This document shows, piece after piece, positions 6,544 through 6,908 of a stretch of DNA of 6,908 nucleotides (positions are counted from its first letter, which is position 1; every line of letters begins with the position of its first letter). The stretch is taken from contig JAQTNZ010000138.1 in NCBI GenBank assembly GCA_028713595.1, positions 1 to 6,908 on the forward strand, written 5' to 3'. Under the pieces are notes generated by a model. It saw only the letters and a program-made list of their open reading frames with translations, had not been told where the DNA came from and ran no database searches. The position numbers and the translations under genes are program-made. The stretch is from Methylovulum sp. (GTDB lineage: Bacteria; Pseudomonadota; Gammaproteobacteria; Methylococcales; Methylomonadaceae).

Positions 6544-6908
6544 TTGATACATCCTACCGCCCTTATTGACAGTGATGCACACGTGGCTGAGAATGTCGGT
6601 ATCGGTGCCTATTCGGTCATCGGTGCGGGTGTAAAAATTGCCAGCGGCACCCAAATCGGTTCGCATGTCGTCATCAAAGGCCCCACGTCCATTGGCAGGG
6701 ATAACCGTATCTATCAGTTTGCCTCGATAGGCGAAGACCCACAAGACAAAAAATATGCCGCCGAAATAACCCGCCTGGAAAATGGTGACCGTAACACTAT
6801 CCGCGAATTCACCTCCATGCACCGAGGCACTAAGCAAGACCATAGTGTCACCCGCATTGGCAGTGACAACTTGTTTATGGCCTATACCCATGTCGCCCAT
6901 GACTGTGT
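6544..6908 (+). CDS. lpxA: UDP-N-acetylglucosamine acyltransferase LpxA, 5' part
   Basis: LpxA transfers an (R)-3-hydroxyacyl chain from ACP to UDP-GlcNAc, the first step of lipid A synthesis. The 121 complete codons in the window show the left-handed beta-helix hexapeptide pattern (VGIGAY, VIGAGV, QIGSHV, SIGRDN) and the family block IYQFASIGE at 56-64. Aligned to E. coli with an offset of six residues, Q67, D68 and K70 match Q73, D74 and K76, and the catalytic histidine is H119 (E. coli H125) in THVAHDC. The start is TTG, giving MIHPTALID, a usual LpxA beginning; no ATG occurs in frame before about codon 92. It begins two bases after the fabZ stop, so coupled translation is likely. The normally conserved GEPT is AEIT here, and TIHRGT is SMHRGT. 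The rest of the gene is beyond the window. Confidence 0.94.
   Translation, partial: MIHPTALIDSDAHVAENVGIGAYSVIGAGVKIASGTQIGSHVVIKGPTSIGRDNRIYQFASIGEDPQDKKYAAEITRLENGDRNTIREFTSMHRGTKQDHSVTRIGSDNLFMAYTHVAHDC

Noticed and set aside
6361..6900. Long open frame of 179 codons on the minus strand across fabZ and lpxA
   Set aside because: It lies antisense to two clearly recognisable genes, spans their junction and resembles no protein family; it is a shadow of the coding bias of fabZ and lpxA.

Overview
The window carries genes typical of a Gram-negative gammaproteobacterium. Outer-membrane and lipid A genes (bamA, skp, fabZ, lpxA) show an envelope with lipopolysaccharide. The pair epmA/epmB beside efp shows the beta-lysine type of elongation factor P modification, which is characteristic of Gammaproteobacteria. 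I cannot name the genus from sequence alone; a methanotroph-like or other deep-branching gammaproteobacterium is only an impression.

Layout, left to right. Positions 1-223 hold the C-terminal end of an IS4-family-like transposase whose body lies outside the window. Positions 224-401 are non-coding and contain two adjacent, strongly self-complementary segments (302-322 and 324-372). On the minus strand, 402-1448 is epmB. It diverges from efp (1505-2074, plus strand) across a 56-base gap that contains a perfect 12-base palindrome with a TATAAT box on each strand. The efp stop codon directly abuts the GTG start of epmA (2075-3052). After a 78-base gap with an extended -10 box comes bamA (3131-5446), then a 96-base gap with a candidate promoter, skp (5543-6049), fabZ (6098-6541) and the 5' part of lpxA (6544 to the window end).

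The genes form two functional blocks. In the first, EpmB isomerises lysine to (R)-beta-lysine, EpmA activates it and attaches it to Lys34 of EF-P, and modified EF-P rescues ribosomes stalled on polyproline. All three components of this core pathway are adjacent. The second block is the start of the classical envelope cluster: BamA inserts outer-membrane proteins, Skp chaperones them through the periplasm, FabZ makes acyl chains, and LpxA takes a hydroxyacyl chain for the first step of lipid A synthesis. Compared with the textbook order rseP-bamA-skp-lpxD-fabZ-lpxA, rseP is not upstream of bamA and lpxD is cleanly absent between skp and fabZ.

I see no previously undescribed system. The points most worth a second look are the missing lpxD together with non-consensus residues in LpxA, the structured non-coding stretch beside the transposase remnant, and the palindromic divergent promoter region. 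No tRNA, rRNA, CRISPR array or convincing intrinsic terminator was recognised.
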